Origin: Xiashengella succiniciproducens
Lineage (GTDB): Bacteria > Bacteroidota > Bacteroidia > Bacteroidales > Marinilabiliaceae
Assembly: GCF_023674465.1 (NCBI RefSeq)
Contig: NZ_CP098400.1
Coordinates: 558,001 to 622,000 of the forward strand
DNA length: 64,000 nt
Direction: 5' to 3'
Under the pieces are notes generated by a model. The model was not told the DNA's origin and did not search any database. It saw only the letters and a program-made list of their open reading frames with translations. This document shows positions 17,878 through 27,337 of the stretch, piece by piece. The translations under genes were made by a program, and so were the position numbers. Position 1 is the stretch's first letter; each line of letters begins with the position of its first letter.

Positions 17878-18636
17878 CTATCTTATCACAATTCCTTCTG
17901 TCCTGAGGTAGTCCTTGAGTACCGGTATGGGTATCTCATTAAAGTGGAATACACTTGCTGCAAGAGCCGCATCTGCTTTTCCCTCTATAAAGGCATCTCT
18001 GAAATGCTCCATCTTGCCTGCACCACCTGAGGCTATTATAGGTATGGACAGAGACTCGCTTAGTATTGCCAGTTCCTCGTTGGCAAAACCTTCTTTTACA
18101 CCATCATGATCCATACTTGTAAAAAGTATCTCTCCGGCACCGCGCTCCTGGGCCTCGGTGGCCCAGGTAAACAACTTCTTCTCCGTAAAGATTCGTCCTC
18201 CGTTTACTGTTACAGTCCACTCACCGGTGTTGACTTCTTTTTTTGCGTCAATGGCAACTACGACAAACTGGCTTCCAAAGCCCCGCGACATATCGTCTAT
18301 CAGCCTGGGATTGCGTACAGCTGCAGAGTTGAGGCTGATCTTGTCGGCTCCTGCATTCAGCAGGGCGTCGGCATCTTGCAGAGTGCTGATGCCACCTCCA
18401 ACAGTAAAGGGGATATTGATATGCCGTGCAATTCGTCTTACAAGGTCTATAAGGGTCTTTCTGCCCTCGTGTGAGGCAGTTATATCGAGAAATACAAGTT
18501 CGTCAGCCCCCTGTTCGGCATATGCCTGCGCCAGTTCGACAGGATCGCCCACAGACCGCAGGTCCAGAAATCTAACCCCCTTGACGGTCATTCCATCCTT
18601 GATGTCGAGACAGGGAATAATCCTTTTTGCAAGCAT
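17878..18636 (-). CDS. hisF: Imidazole glycerol phosphate synthase subunit HisF
   Basis: HisF is the cyclase half of IGP synthase. It takes ammonia from HisH and converts PRFAR to imidazole glycerol phosphate and AICAR. The 252-residue (beta/alpha)8 barrel keeps the catalytic Asp11 ([10 protein letters not shown]) and Asp130 (VVAIDAKK), plus the phosphate-binding TVGGGI and ASGGAG motifs. It lies 42 bp behind hisA. Like HisA it shows the two half-barrel pattern of these sister enzymes. Confidence 0.97.
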   Translation of the reverse strand: MLAKRIIPCLDIKDGMTVKGVRFLDLRSVGDPVELAQAYAEQGADELVFLDITASHEGRKTLIDLVRRIARHINIPFTVGGGISTLQDADALLNAGADKISLNSAAVRNPRLIDDMSRGFGSQFVVVAIDAKKEVNTGEWTVTVNGGRIFTEKKLFTWATEAQERGAGEILFTSMDHDGVKEGFANEELAILSESLSIPIIASGGAGKMEHFRDAFIEGKADAALAASVFHFNEIPIPVLKDYLRTEGIVIR

Positions 18637-18678
18637 TAATTTCTTGTTTTGGGTTATAAAGCTAAACTAAAAAAACGA

Positions 18679-19413
18679 TTAACGTAGTCTTTTTTCGAGG
18701 TCGCTAAGAGTAATACGTCCTTCATAGATGGCCTTGCCAAAGATTACACCTGGTACACCTGCCTCTTCCAACTCATCTATGTCCTTCATGCTGCTTACAC
18801 CACCGCTTGCGATAAGATACAGCTCAGGGAAGCTGTCAAGCATGCTTTTGTACAGGTCTGTGGCAGGCCCTTCAAGCATCCCGTCCTTACTAATATCTGT
18901 ACAGATGGTCTTGCTGACGCCCTTGCTGATATAACCACCCAGGAAGTCAAAGAGTTCGAGTCCCGATGTCTCGGTCCAGCCCGAAACAGCAATCTTCCCT
19001 TCTTTTACATCTGAACCCAGAATAATCCTGTCAGGACCATACTTATCTATCCATGAGGAAAACTCTTCAGGATTCTTGACGGCAATGCTGCCTCCGGTAA
19101 CCATCCGTGCACCACATTCAAAGGCTATCCTAAGGTCTTCGCTGCTTTTCAGTCCACCACCAAAATCGATAACAAGGGAGGTTTTGGAGGCTAAAGCCTC
19201 CAAAACTCTATGATTGATAATCCTGCCGGCCTTTGCGCCGTCAAGATCTACAAGGTGTAGTCGTTTGATACCGTGGTTTTCAAAACTGAGAGCCACCTCT
19301 AGCGGGTCTTCGTTGTATATTTTTTTTGTGCTGTAATCCCCTTTGCTAAGTCTTACGCATTTCCCCTCAATCAGGTCTATTGCGGGGATCAGTTCTATTC
19401 TTGTCGACTGCAT
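18679..19413 (-). CDS. hisA: ProFAR isomerase HisA
   Basis: HisA isomerises the aminoaldose ProFAR to the aminoketose PRFAR, step 4 of histidine synthesis. The 244-residue barrel has its catalytic pair at Asp13 ([14 protein letters not shown]) and Asp135 (ILGSDVKEG), and phosphate-binding loops at [10 protein letters not shown] and ASGGVSS. It starts 2 bp after the hisH stop, so the two are tightly coupled in translation. Confidence 0.97.
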   Translation of the reverse strand: MQSTRIELIPAIDLIEGKCVRLSKGDYSTKKIYNEDPLEVALSFENHGIKRLHLVDLDGAKAGRIINHRVLEALASKTSLVIDFGGGLKSSEDLRIAFECGARMVTGGSIAVKNPEEFSSWIDKYGPDRIILGSDVKEGKIAVSGWTETSGLELFDFLGGYISKGVSKTICTDISKDGMLEGPATDLYKSMLDSFPELYLIASGGVSSMKDIDELEEAGVPGVIFGKAIYEGRITLSDLEKRLR

Positions 19414-19415
19414 AT

Positions 19416-20024
19416 TTACAGTTTTATGAAACGCTCGAAAATTCGCTGACCGACTGTACCACTCTTCTCGGGGTGAAACTGGGTGGCAAAGAAGTTGTCC
19501 CGCTGCATGGCCGAGCTGAAGGGATTGATATAAATGGTTGTAGCTGAGGTATTGTCGCCAATGGGCACATAGTAGCTGTGCACAAAATAGACATACTCAC
19601 CTTCCATAGATGCATCAAACAGGTCTCCTTTCAAGTCGAAGATCCTGTTCCAACCCATGTGTGGAATCTTTAGATTGTCAGGGTTGGGTGTGGGAAGCTG
19701 AAAGCGTACTACTGGCTGGTCGAAGATATTCAGACATTCTGCATCGCCCTCTTCACTGCGGCTACCCATCAGCTGCATACCAAGACATATTCCCAGAACA
19801 GGTTGTTTGAGTTCCCTGATAAGATCCGACAACAGGGTCTCATTGAGGTGGGTCATTGTAGTACTTGCTTCCCCAACCCCGGGAAAGATCACCTTGTCGG
19901 CCTTTCTTATCCTGTCCGGATCGCCTGTAATTTCTGCTTCAATGTCGAGGCGCAAGAGCGCATTCTTGACAGAGCGGATATTACCTGCGTTGTACCTTAT
20001 TATTACAATGTCTTGTTTAGCCAT
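19416..20024 (-). CDS. hisH: Imidazole glycerol phosphate synthase glutaminase subunit HisH
   Basis: HisH hydrolyses glutamine and channels ammonia to HisF. The 202-residue class I amidotransferase has a full triad: nucleophile Cys80 in LGICLGMQL, and His184 and Glu186 in QFHPEKSG. It follows purU by 21 bp on the minus strand and is the first his gene here. hisG, hisD, hisC and hisB, often placed in front of hisH in this phylum, are absent from the window, so the pathway is split over at least two loci. Confidence 0.96.
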   Translation of the reverse strand: MAKQDIVIIRYNAGNIRSVKNALLRLDIEAEITGDPDRIRKADKVIFPGVGEASTTMTHLNETLLSDLIRELKQPVLGICLGMQLMGSRSEEGDAECLNIFDQPVVRFQLPTPNPDNLKIPHMGWNRIFDLKGDLFDASMEGEYVYFVHSYYVPIGDNTSATTIYINPFSSAMQRDNFFATQFHPEKSGTVGQRIFERFIKL

Positions 20025-20045
20025 GGGTAAAGCTTTGCTAGCTTA

Positions 20046-20915
20046 TCACTCAAAGAGGACTGTTTTATTTTTGTAAACCAGGGTCTTGCGGTTGAGGTGA
20101 GCCATGATAGCTCTTGATAGCACTATCTTTTCGAGGTCACGTCCTTTCTGTATAATTCTCTCAACGCTGTCGTGGTGGGTTATGCGCACCACATCCTGCT
20201 CTATAATTGGGCCTGCATCCAGTTCGCTTGTCACATAGTGGGCAGTTGCACCGATAATCTTTACTCCCCTGGCATGAGCCGCATGGTATGGCTTTGCACC
20301 AATAAAGGCCGGAAGAAATGAGTGGTGGATGTTGATGATTCTTTCCGGATAACGGTCAGCAAAGTCCTGCGACAACACCTGCATATAGCGGGCAAGTACC
20401 AGAAAGTCAACTTTGTGTTCCTCGAGTATCTCTAATTCCTTCTTTTCCTGTTCTGCCTTGGTTTCAGGAGTTATTGGAATATGTACGAACTTGATACCAA
20501 ATTTATTTACTACTTCTTCCAGGTCCTTATGATTACTTATGACTACCGGGATTTCAACCTTCATCTCACCACTTTGGTAGCGTGACAGGATGTCGTACAG
20601 GCAGTGTGAAAGCTTACTTACAAAAAGCCCCATGCGTGGGGTGTAGTCAGAGAAATGAAGTTTCCATTCCATGTTGCAGGGAGTGGCGATAGCAAACTGA
20701 AAAGCAGGTGCTATGTCTTCCCGTTTGATTTCGAAGTCGTGAAGCTCCCATTCCACCCTCATAAAAAAACGCCCCTCGTCACGATCTGTATGCTGATCAA
20801 GTGCTACAATGTTACCATTATTACGATGGATAAAGTCTGTAATCCTTGCTACCAAACCCTTTTGGTCGGGACAGTGAATGCGTATTATTGCAGTCTCGCT
20901 ATGAGATTTCTTCAT
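20046..20915 (-). CDS. purU: Formyltetrahydrofolate deformylase PurU
   Basis: PurU hydrolyses 10-formyl-THF to formate and THF, balancing one-carbon units and in E. coli feeding formate to PurT. The 289 residues have an N-terminal ACT domain (about 8-85; IRIHCPDQKGLVARITDFI) and a C-terminal formyltransferase fold with catalytic Asn195, His197 and Asp233 in NIHHSFLPAF and ELDAGP. It leads directly into hisH with a 21-bp gap. A TAATTTTG box on the minus strand at 20938-20945 could be a promoter for purU and the his genes, though without a good -33 element. The pairing with his may reflect the AICAR link between histidine and purine synthesis (inference). Confidence 0.95.
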   Translation of the reverse strand: MKKSHSETAIIRIHCPDQKGLVARITDFIHRNNGNIVALDQHTDRDEGRFFMRVEWELHDFEIKREDIAPAFQFAIATPCNMEWKLHFSDYTPRMGLFVSKLSHCLYDILSRYQSGEMKVEIPVVISNHKDLEEVVNKFGIKFVHIPITPETKAEQEKKELEILEEHKVDFLVLARYMQVLSQDFADRYPERIINIHHSFLPAFIGAKPYHAAHARGVKIIGATAHYVTSELDAGPIIEQDVVRITHHDSVERIIQKGRDLEKIVLSRAIMAHLNRKTLVYKNKTVLFE

Positions 20916-20987
20916 TGTTTATATTCTGAATTGATTACAAAATTAGCAAAAATATTCTGAGCTGTAAGTTTTAAGCCTCTTAATCTT

Positions 20988-21824
20988 TCAGTCTATATGA
21001 TACAACAAGGTGCTCAGAAATAGTTCGGGTTGGTCTACATGCACCCAATGCCCTGCTCCAGGTATGGTTACGATTTGTGAGCCGGGAAACAGCCGGTTGA
21101 TAATCAGGGAGTCGCCTTCTTCTACATAGCGTGAGTCACCTCCGATTATAAAGACTGTGGGCAGACCTTTAACAGCATTTTCAGGTCCGATGCCCGAAAA
21201 TCCATCCATGATTTCATCAAAGTTTCTTGCAATGGCTTCTATATTGAGTTGCCAGTAAAATTTGCCACTGTTGTCGCGTTTTACGTTTTTAAGCAAGAAC
21301 TGCCTGAGTGAAGGAGACTTAAAATGGTGAGCCAGTTCCAGATCAATATCCTTCCTGTCATCAAATCTCTCAGGATGCAGATTGAGTAAGGTATCTACGA
21401 TTCTGGGATGATCCGTGGCTTCACCACCACGTCCCGTCTTACCGATATAACTCTTGGGGGCAATGTCGATAACTACCAGTTTGCTGAGCAACTCAGGATG
21501 CTTCATTGCAAAGCGCATTGCAACCTTTCCACCCATTGAATGACCGGCCAGAATAAACTTGCAATCAATTCTTTTGATGAGTGTCTCGTAAAGGTCGTCG
21601 GCCATCAGTTCAAAGTCCTGCCTGTCGCTGTGTGGACTCTGTCCGTGATTACGCAGATCGGGCAGGATAACCCTGAATTTGTGCCCCAGCTTTTGGGCAA
21701 TAGACATCCAGTTGTCAGAAGAGCCGTATAGTCCGTGTACTATTACCAAAGTATCCTTCCCGCTTCCGGTTTCCCTGCAAAAAAGTTCCATAACGTCGTT
21801 TATTTTATTATCCTTGTTATACAA
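20988..21824 (-). CDS. Alpha/beta-fold hydrolase (YbfF-like esterase)
   Basis: A 278-residue cytoplasmic alpha/beta hydrolase. It has the oxyanion segment VHGLYGSSDNW, the nucleophile elbow AGHSMGGK with Ser96, and the catalytic His in GAGHWVHVDQPE. The pattern is close to YbfF-type acyl esterases, whose physiological substrate is unclear. A second possible start at 21791 would remove 11 residues and place the conserved part nearer the N-terminus. It sits between pdxJ and purU on the same strand, 68 and 72 bp away. Confidence 0.85.
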   Translation of the reverse strand: MYNKDNKINDVMELFCRETGSGKDTLVIVHGLYGSSDNWMSIAQKLGHKFRVILPDLRNHGQSPHSDRQDFELMADDLYETLIKRIDCKFILAGHSMGGKVAMRFAMKHPELLSKLVVIDIAPKSYIGKTGRGGEATDHPRIVDTLLNLHPERFDDRKDIDLELAHHFKSPSLRQFLLKNVKRDNSGKFYWQLNIEAIARNFDEIMDGFSGIGPENAVKGLPTVFIIGGDSRYVEEGDSLIINRLFPGSQIVTIPGAGHWVHVDQPELFLSTLLYHID

Positions 21825-21859
21825 AAGTCTGAACAGGATTACCCAAACCGCATAATACT

Positions 21860-21885
21860 CAGACAGCCCCTCGGGGGGCTGTCTG
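21860..21885 (-). terminator. Hairpin behind pdxJ
   Basis: A perfect 11-bp GC-rich stem (21860-21870 with 21875-21885, loop of 4) lies 8 bp past the pdxJ stop. The minus strand has no T run behind it, so it may be an attenuating or processing hairpin between pdxJ and the hydrolase gene rather than a full terminator. Confidence 0.5.
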
Positions 21886-21892
21886 TCTTCTG

Positions 21893-22615
21893 TTATTTTT
21901 CTTTGACCAGTTGTTCTTTATATAGTCGTATTGTTTTTTCCAGCCCGAAATATAGTGCATCCGCAATAAGGGCATGTCCTATTGAGACTTCCTTTAAGAA
22001 GGGGATACGTTCATTGAAGTATTTCAGGTTTTCAAGGCTGAGGTCGTGTCCTGCATTTACCATCAGTCCGGCTTTAACAGCAGCATTGGCAGCCTCGACA
22101 AAGGGCTCTATTGCCTTTTCCCGGTCTTTGGCATAATTGGAGGCGTAGGGTTCGGTGTATAACTCTACCCTGTCAGTATTTGTCTTGGCAGCATACAGAA
22201 TATGCTCCAGGTCGGTTCCTATAAATATAGATGTGCGGATTCCTGCTTCCTTCAGTTCCCCAATTATGTCCTGAAGAAATGACAGGTGCAGTTTGGTATC
22301 CCACCCTGCACTGGATGTCAGTGCTTCAGGTGGATCTGGCACCAACGTCACCTGATGAGGCTTGACATTTTTGACAAGCTCCATAAACTCAGGTGAGGGA
22401 TAACCTTCTATATTAAATTCCGTCCTGATGACAGGGCGCAAGTCAAATACATCCCGGCGACGTATGTGTCGCTCGTCGGGACGCGGGTGAACGGTAATTC
22501 CGTCAGCCCCAAAGTCCTGCGCATCAATTGCTACCCGGACCACATTTGGAATACTTCCACCCCTGGAATTGCGCAAAGTTGCAACTTTATTAATGTTTAC
22601 ACTTAATTTTGTCAT
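21893..22615 (-). CDS. pdxJ: Pyridoxine 5'-phosphate synthase PdxJ
   Basis: PdxJ condenses 1-deoxyxylulose 5-phosphate with 3-amino-2-oxopropyl phosphate to form pyridoxine 5'-phosphate, the ring-closing step of the DXP-dependent vitamin B6 route. The 240-residue barrel shows the family start [13 protein letters not shown], the motif [16 protein letters not shown] with the catalytic acid and His, and GHDLSLENL near the C-terminus. It is divergent from the CBS protein gene; a TAACTTTG box at 22700-22707 on the minus strand may be its promoter. Confidence 0.96.
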   Translation of the reverse strand: MTKLSVNINKVATLRNSRGGSIPNVVRVAIDAQDFGADGITVHPRPDERHIRRRDVFDLRPVIRTEFNIEGYPSPEFMELVKNVKPHQVTLVPDPPEALTSSAGWDTKLHLSFLQDIIGELKEAGIRTSIFIGTDLEHILYAAKTNTDRVELYTEPYASNYAKDREKAIEPFVEAANAAVKAGLMVNAGHDLSLENLKYFNERIPFLKEVSIGHALIADALYFGLEKTIRLYKEQLVKEK

Positions 22616-22737
22616 TTTCGGTATTTTATTTGTAAGGAAACAGAATAGAAGGTTAAATTGTTAGATATTTCGTATGGCTTATTAACAAATGATAAGCCAC
22701 AAAGTTAAAAAAAAAGTAGTTCCTTTATAACTGTTTT

Positions 22738-23403
22738 ATGCTGGCAAAAGATCTGATATCCGATGTAATCCCGGCCTTAAGGACTTCCGATACGGGAATG
22801 CAGACGCTCAACTGGATGGAAGCCTTCAGAGTGTCCCACTTGCCTATTGTCAACAATAAGGTATTTCTGGGACTGGTATCGGATTCTGATATATATGATG
22901 CAAAAAATACTGAGGAACCTTTGGGCAATTACAGGCTCTCTCTTATTAAGCCGTATGTATATGGTCATCAGCATATTTATGACGTGATTGAGATAGCATC
23001 CAGACTTAAGCTGAGTCTGATTCCTGTGCTTGACAGCGATGGAAACTACCTGGGAGCAATTACTTCCCACAACCTGCTACATCATTTCAGTGACTTAATT
23101 GCCGCTCATACTCCTGGCGGGATACTACAGATCGAAGTTGGTGTACGCGATTATTCCCTGTCTGAAATAGCCAGGATTGTAGAGGACTGCGACAGCAAGA
23201 TACTCAGCCTTTACCTTACTCAGAGTCCTGATGGAAGACAACTATATATTACCATTAAGCTCAATCGTACGGATATGTTGCCAATTGTCCGCAGCTTTGA
23301 GAGATATGGATATAAGATACGTGCCGAATATGGGGCCGAATTGCATATTGACGAGACTGCCATAAGGAATTATGAGTCGTTGATGAAATACCTTAACGTT
23401 TAG
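22738..23403 (+). CDS. CBS-domain protein (AcuB-like)
   Basis: A 221-residue cytoplasmic protein with a pair of CBS motifs (about 1-60 and 65-125), which usually bind adenine nucleotides, and a C-terminal region (about 135-215) that looks like a small ACT-type regulatory fold. The order resembles AcuB-like proteins. No enzymatic domain is present, so it is probably a sensor for AMP or ATP acting on an unknown partner. It leads the + strand envelope and NAD cluster, ending 25 bp before the Omp85-like gene. Confidence 0.82.
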   Translation: MLAKDLISDVIPALRTSDTGMQTLNWMEAFRVSHLPIVNNKVFLGLVSDSDIYDAKNTEEPLGNYRLSLIKPYVYGHQHIYDVIEIASRLKLSLIPVLDSDGNYLGAITSHNLLHHFSDLIAAHTPGGILQIEVGVRDYSLSEIARIVEDCDSKILSLYLTQSPDGRQLYITIKLNRTDMLPIVRSFERYGYKIRAEYGAELHIDETAIRNYESLMKYLNV

Positions 23404-23428
23404 GATAATAACTGCAAACTTTTCGTGA

Positions 23429-24844
23429 ATGCCCGGCATATGTGTGATCAGGAGGTTTGGCCTGCTGGCGTTTTTCTTTTTCTGCTCCTTGTTGTCGTTT
23501 CTTTATGCTGAACCGCTTGAGCTACAGGACACCAAACTTACTGTACAGGATATAGAGATCAGCGGAAACTACAAAACCAGACAAAAGGTGATTCTTTCAG
23601 AGCTTCCCTTTGCTATCGGATCAAGCATTGAAATGATGGATCTGATGGTTGTCACTGAAAGAGCTAAGGAGAATCTGCTCAATACTTCGCTGTTCAACTC
23701 TGTAGAGATATCTTTTTATTATCCAGACATTCATTCGGTAGTCTTTACTATAGAAGTCAGCGAACGATGGTATTTATGGGTGTTTCCAATCTTTGAAAAT
23801 GAAGGGCGTAACTTTAGTGATTTCCTAAGACTTAACGACGGAAGCTTTTTCAATTATGGTCTGTATGTTAAACATGACAACTTCCGGGGTAGAAAGGAGG
23901 TACTTAAGCTAAGGGCAGTTACTGGTTACAAGACCCAGCTGGTCTTCGGCTACCGTAATCCGGGTCTGAATAATCAGTCAGGGTGGGGTATTGATGCAGG
24001 ATGGCTATGGAATGACAGGGTTGCTTACGGGACTGTCGATGACAAACAGGTCTTCCTGAAAACGCTTGGAGACAGGCTGCTTACTACAACTAATGTGACG
24101 CTTTCTTATTACTATCGTCACAATCTCGATCACTATCACAGTGTCTTTGCAGGATTTATGAATATCGATGCGGCAGATACCCTGTTGGCTTATAATCCCG
24201 ATATGCTGCCTTTGCAACAGAGCACTAGTGAGACCATAACTCTTGGCTATAATTATATGTACGACAAGAGGGACTCAAAAATCTATCCCCTGAAGGGGCT
24301 GTTTATTGAAGCTGAAATTATCAGGGAGGGCTTTGGGCTTGAATCTGACTACGAAGGTTTTTTCAGGGGTAGGGGAGCCGTAGCCTACCACAACAGGCTT
24401 GGAGATAAACTGTACTACAACACAAGGGGTTTTGTATCGTTAGTGGATCTTGATAAGGTTCCGTATATCTTCAGGACAGGCCTTGGATACGAAGAATATC
24501 TCAATGGGTTTGAATTCAGAGTTATTGACGGAACTTCCTATGGAGGGCTTCAAAGCAAACTGCTTTATGAACTAATCCCCAGAAAGGATATAAGGCTGAA
24601 ATGGATGCCCCTTGAGCAGTTCTCTCATTTCCATTATGCCTTCTACATTAAACTCCACTTTGATGCAGGCTATGTTTACAACAACTTCGAGCAGGATGTT
24701 AACAGGATGGCCAACGAACTGTTGCTTGGCTATGGTGTTGGTATTGATATGCTTACTTTTTACGATAAAGTTTTGAGTCTGAACTATTCTTTTAATAATT
24801 TCGCCGAACACGGGTTTTACTTTCACTTTAACCTGACACTATAG
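23429..24844 (+). CDS. BamA/TamA-family (Omp85-like) outer membrane protein
   Basis: A 471-residue outer-membrane protein. After a signal peptide (about 1-27) it has one POTRA-like domain (VQDIEISGNYKTRQKVILSE, ending at IEVSERWYLW) and then a long C-terminal region with the alternating pattern of a beta-barrel. It is much shorter than the BamA in this cluster (849 residues, five POTRA). Related one- or two-POTRA proteins may assist in barrel or lipid handling, but the specific job is unknown. The barrel contains YNYMYDKRDSKIYPLKGLF, a surface-antigen type signature. nadK follows after 54 bp. Confidence 0.85.
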   Translation: MPGICVIRRFGLLAFFFFCSLLSFLYAEPLELQDTKLTVQDIEISGNYKTRQKVILSELPFAIGSSIEMMDLMVVTERAKENLLNTSLFNSVEISFYYPDIHSVVFTIEVSERWYLWVFPIFENEGRNFSDFLRLNDGSFFNYGLYVKHDNFRGRKEVLKLRAVTGYKTQLVFGYRNPGLNNQSGWGIDAGWLWNDRVAYGTVDDKQVFLKTLGDRLLTTTNVTLSYYYRHNLDHYHSVFAGFMNIDAADTLLAYNPDMLPLQQSTSETITLGYNYMYDKRDSKIYPLKGLFIEAEIIREGFGLESDYEGFFRGRGAVAYHNRLGDKLYYNTRGFVSLVDLDKVPYIFRTGLGYEEYLNGFEFRVIDGTSYGGLQSKLLYELIPRKDIRLKWMPLEQFSHFHYAFYIKLHFDAGYVYNNFEQDVNRMANELLLGYGVGIDMLTFYDKVLSLNYSFNNFAEHGFYFHFNLTL

Positions 24845-24898
24845 TTTGTTTGGAAAATCCGGTATGTTTTTATCTGAATAAAACCTAAAAGTCCTGTC

Positions 24899-25777
24899 AT
24901 GCGCATTGCCATTTTTGGTAAACAATTTGATCCTGCCTTTGATGAATATTGCCTGGCCCTGTTTAGGCATCTGTCACTGACAGGTGCAGGGATATGTATC
25001 TACAAGCCCTTCTATGAGTTTGTTAGCGGGATCCCTAGTATTAAGCTGAATCCAGATAGCGTGTTTAAAGATCATGCTGATTTACCCGAGTGCGACATGC
25101 TGTTTTCTATCGGTGGTGACGGGACCTTTCTCGATGCTGTAACCATAGTACGCGATCGTCCTATCCCCATCGTTGGAATAAACAGCGGAAGACTTGGTTT
25201 TCTTGCAGATGTTTCGAAGGATGAACTTCCAAGTGCTCTGAATGACATTTTTGAGGGACATTACAAGGTAAGGCAACTTGACTTGCTCAAGTTGGATACA
25301 CATATTCCTGCTTTTGGTGAGTTGGACTTTGCTCTTAATGAATTTGCAGTTGCCAAACGTGATAGTTCGTCGATGATTACTATTCACGCTAATCTTAACG
25401 GAGATTATCTTAACTCATACTGGGCTGACGGGTTGATTATAGCAACAGCTACCGGTTCCACAGCCTATTCTCTTAGTGTTGGTGGACCAATTATGCACCC
25501 GGCCTCCAAGAATCTGATTATAAATCCTATTGCTCCACACAACCTTACAGTAAGACCACTAGTAGTACCCAATGACTTTGACCTTACTTTAAGGGTTGAA
25601 AGTCGTGGGGGTAGCTACCTGGTATCACTTGATTCAAGGAGCTGTATACTTGAAGAATCTATAGAACTTAAGATACGTAAGGCTGATTTCTCTGTTTCCG
25701 TAATTGAGAGAAATGGTAAAACCTTTTACTCCACCCTTAGGTCCAAATTGATGTGGGGCGCTGACAGACGTAACTGA
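24899..25777 (+). CDS. nadK: NAD kinase
   Basis: It phosphorylates NAD to NADP in the cytoplasm. The 292 residues include the diagnostic GGDGTF motif with catalytic Asp74, the second motif with LNEFAV, and the glycine-rich DGLIIATATGSTAYSLSVGGP. Length is normal for bacterial NAD kinases. It lies between the Omp85-like gene and porG in an order I recall from other Bacteroidota. Confidence 0.96.
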   Translation: MRIAIFGKQFDPAFDEYCLALFRHLSLTGAGICIYKPFYEFVSGIPSIKLNPDSVFKDHADLPECDMLFSIGGDGTFLDAVTIVRDRPIPIVGINSGRLGFLADVSKDELPSALNDIFEGHYKVRQLDLLKLDTHIPAFGELDFALNEFAVAKRDSSSMITIHANLNGDYLNSYWADGLIIATATGSTAYSLSVGGPIMHPASKNLIINPIAPHNLTVRPLVVPNDFDLTLRVESRGGSYLVSLDSRSCILEESIELKIRKADFSVSVIERNGKTFYSTLRSKLMWGADRRN

Positions 25778-25839
25778 TATGAAGCAATATTTGATGCTTT
25801 TGGACGTTTTATCGTGACGTGCCATTAACACCAATTCAG

Positions 25840-26565
25840 ATGTCGAAATTGAAGTCACTCCTTGCGCTAGCCGTACTTGTATTGTTGCCTGCTTCGACAC
25901 TTAATTCCCAATGGAAGGTAGAAGCCGGACCCTATATTGGCATCTCCTGGTATAACGGGGATCTCAATCCCTCAAAGCAGTTTTATAATATCCATCCCGC
26001 ATTTGGCGGACTGCTCAGATATGTTTTCAACGATCGTCTGGCATTAAGAGGAAATGTACTAATTGCTGGAGTGAGCGGTGAGTATCCCGCCAAAGATGTG
26101 TATCTGCCTGAAAATAATCCTGACAACTACAGTTTCAAGCGTGACCTGCTCGACATAGCCATGCTTTTTGAAATCAACCTTTTTTCGTTCGACAATCCCA
26201 GTTTAAAGAAGTCTGCCTTCACTCCCTATATGGCATTTGGAGTTGGTTCAGTATTTTATGAAAGATACACAGAAGATAATGGTAGTCACAATGAAAAACC
26301 GAGTTTTGTATTATCTTTGCCTTTCGGTGCCGGAGTGAAATGGAAGGCAGGAGACCGGCTAAACCTTGGTGCGGAATGGACTTTGCGTAAGATCTTTGCT
26401 GATGATCTGGATGTTGTTGGCTTCGACAATTCGATAGACGGATCCAACCCCATTGGCTTCAGTAATACCACTATCACGCATAATAATGACTGGTGTTCGG
26501 TTTTTGGGGTTTATGCTACCTTCACTATTTTGGGCAGACGCGATAAGTGTCGCGATGGATTTTAA
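25840..26565 (+). CDS. porG: DUF6089 family outer membrane protein, PorG-like
   Basis: A 241-residue outer-membrane beta-barrel protein with a signal peptide (MSKLKSLLALAVLVLLPAS). It begins WKVEAGPYIGISWYNGDLNPSKQF, matching the DUF6089/PorG family. In Porphyromonas gingivalis PorG takes part in the type IX secretion system, and its gene sits next to uppS and bamA exactly as here. Whether T9SS is present cannot be judged from this window, and DUF6089 proteins also occur without it. I chose ATG 25840 over an upstream GTG at 25819. The stop lies 20 bp before the uppS start. Confidence 0.82.
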   Translation: MSKLKSLLALAVLVLLPASTLNSQWKVEAGPYIGISWYNGDLNPSKQFYNIHPAFGGLLRYVFNDRLALRGNVLIAGVSGEYPAKDVYLPENNPDNYSFKRDLLDIAMLFEINLFSFDNPSLKKSAFTPYMAFGVGSVFYERYTEDNGSHNEKPSFVLSLPFGAGVKWKAGDRLNLGAEWTLRKIFADDLDVVGFDNSIDGSNPIGFSNTTITHNNDWCSVFGVYATFTILGRRDKCRDGF

Positions 26566-26585
26566 GAATATGTAATCAGGCAGTT

Positions 26586-27335
26586 ATGTCAGTCAAAGAG
26601 CTATTGATACCTGAAAAGTTACCGCGACATGTAGCAGTAATAATGGATGGTAATGGGCGTTGGGCAAAGCAGCGGGGCTCGGCACGTGTTTTTGGACATA
26701 AGAACGGGGTCAAGGCAGTAAGGGAGGTAACTGAAGCTTCTGCCGAATTGGGCCTCGGCTACCTTACACTATATGCATTTTCTACAGAAAACTGGGCCAG
26801 ACCCAAGCATGAGGTTGATGCTCTGATGTCCCTGTTGGTATCTACTATAGCCTCGGAGACAGAGACCCTGATGAAAAACAATGTCAGACTCCGTGTCATT
26901 GGTTGTACAGAAAGCTTGCCTGGTAACGTACAGGATCAACTTCTAAAATGTATTGAAAAAACTTCATCCAATACAGGGCTGACATTGGTTTTGGCCCTGA
27001 GCTACAGTGCACGCTGGGAAATTGTAGAAGCTGTGAAGAAGATTGCAGGTGATGTTGGCAATGGGAAACTTGATGTTGAAAATATTGATAGCAATGTTTT
27101 CAGTCGCTATCTGGATACAGCCGACATGCCTGACCCTGAACTTCTTATCAGGACCAGTGGTGAATACAGGATAAGTAATTTCCTGTTGTGGCAAATTGCA
27201 TATTCAGAATTATACTTTTCCAACATATTATGGCCTGATTTTCGCAAGGAACATTTTTATGAGGCTCTTTTAGATTATCAGAAGCGCGAGCGCCGCTTTG
27301 GGAAAACCAGTGACCAGTTAATTTTAAAACAATAG
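26586..27335 (+). CDS. uppS: Isoprenyl transferase (undecaprenyl diphosphate synthase)
   Basis: UppS adds isopentenyl units in cis to farnesyl diphosphate to make the C55 carrier lipid for peptidoglycan and O-antigen. The 249 residues contain the family signature with catalytic Asp21 (HVAVIMDGNGRWA), the FGHKNG loop, the YAFSTENW motif and the C-terminal PDPELLIRTSGEYRISNFLLWQ region. I prefer ATG 26586 to a GTG at 26547 because the latter overlaps porG and adds an unconserved extension. bamA begins 2 bp after the stop, so the two are translationally coupled. Confidence 0.95.
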   Translation: MSVKELLIPEKLPRHVAVIMDGNGRWAKQRGSARVFGHKNGVKAVREVTEASAELGLGYLTLYAFSTENWARPKHEVDALMSLLVSTIASETETLMKNNVRLRVIGCTESLPGNVQDQLLKCIEKTSSNTGLTLVLALSYSARWEIVEAVKKIAGDVGNGKLDVENIDSNVFSRYLDTADMPDPELLIRTSGEYRISNFLLWQIAYSELYFSNILWPDFRKEHFYEALLDYQKRERRFGKTSDQLILKQ

Positions 27336-27337
27336 AA

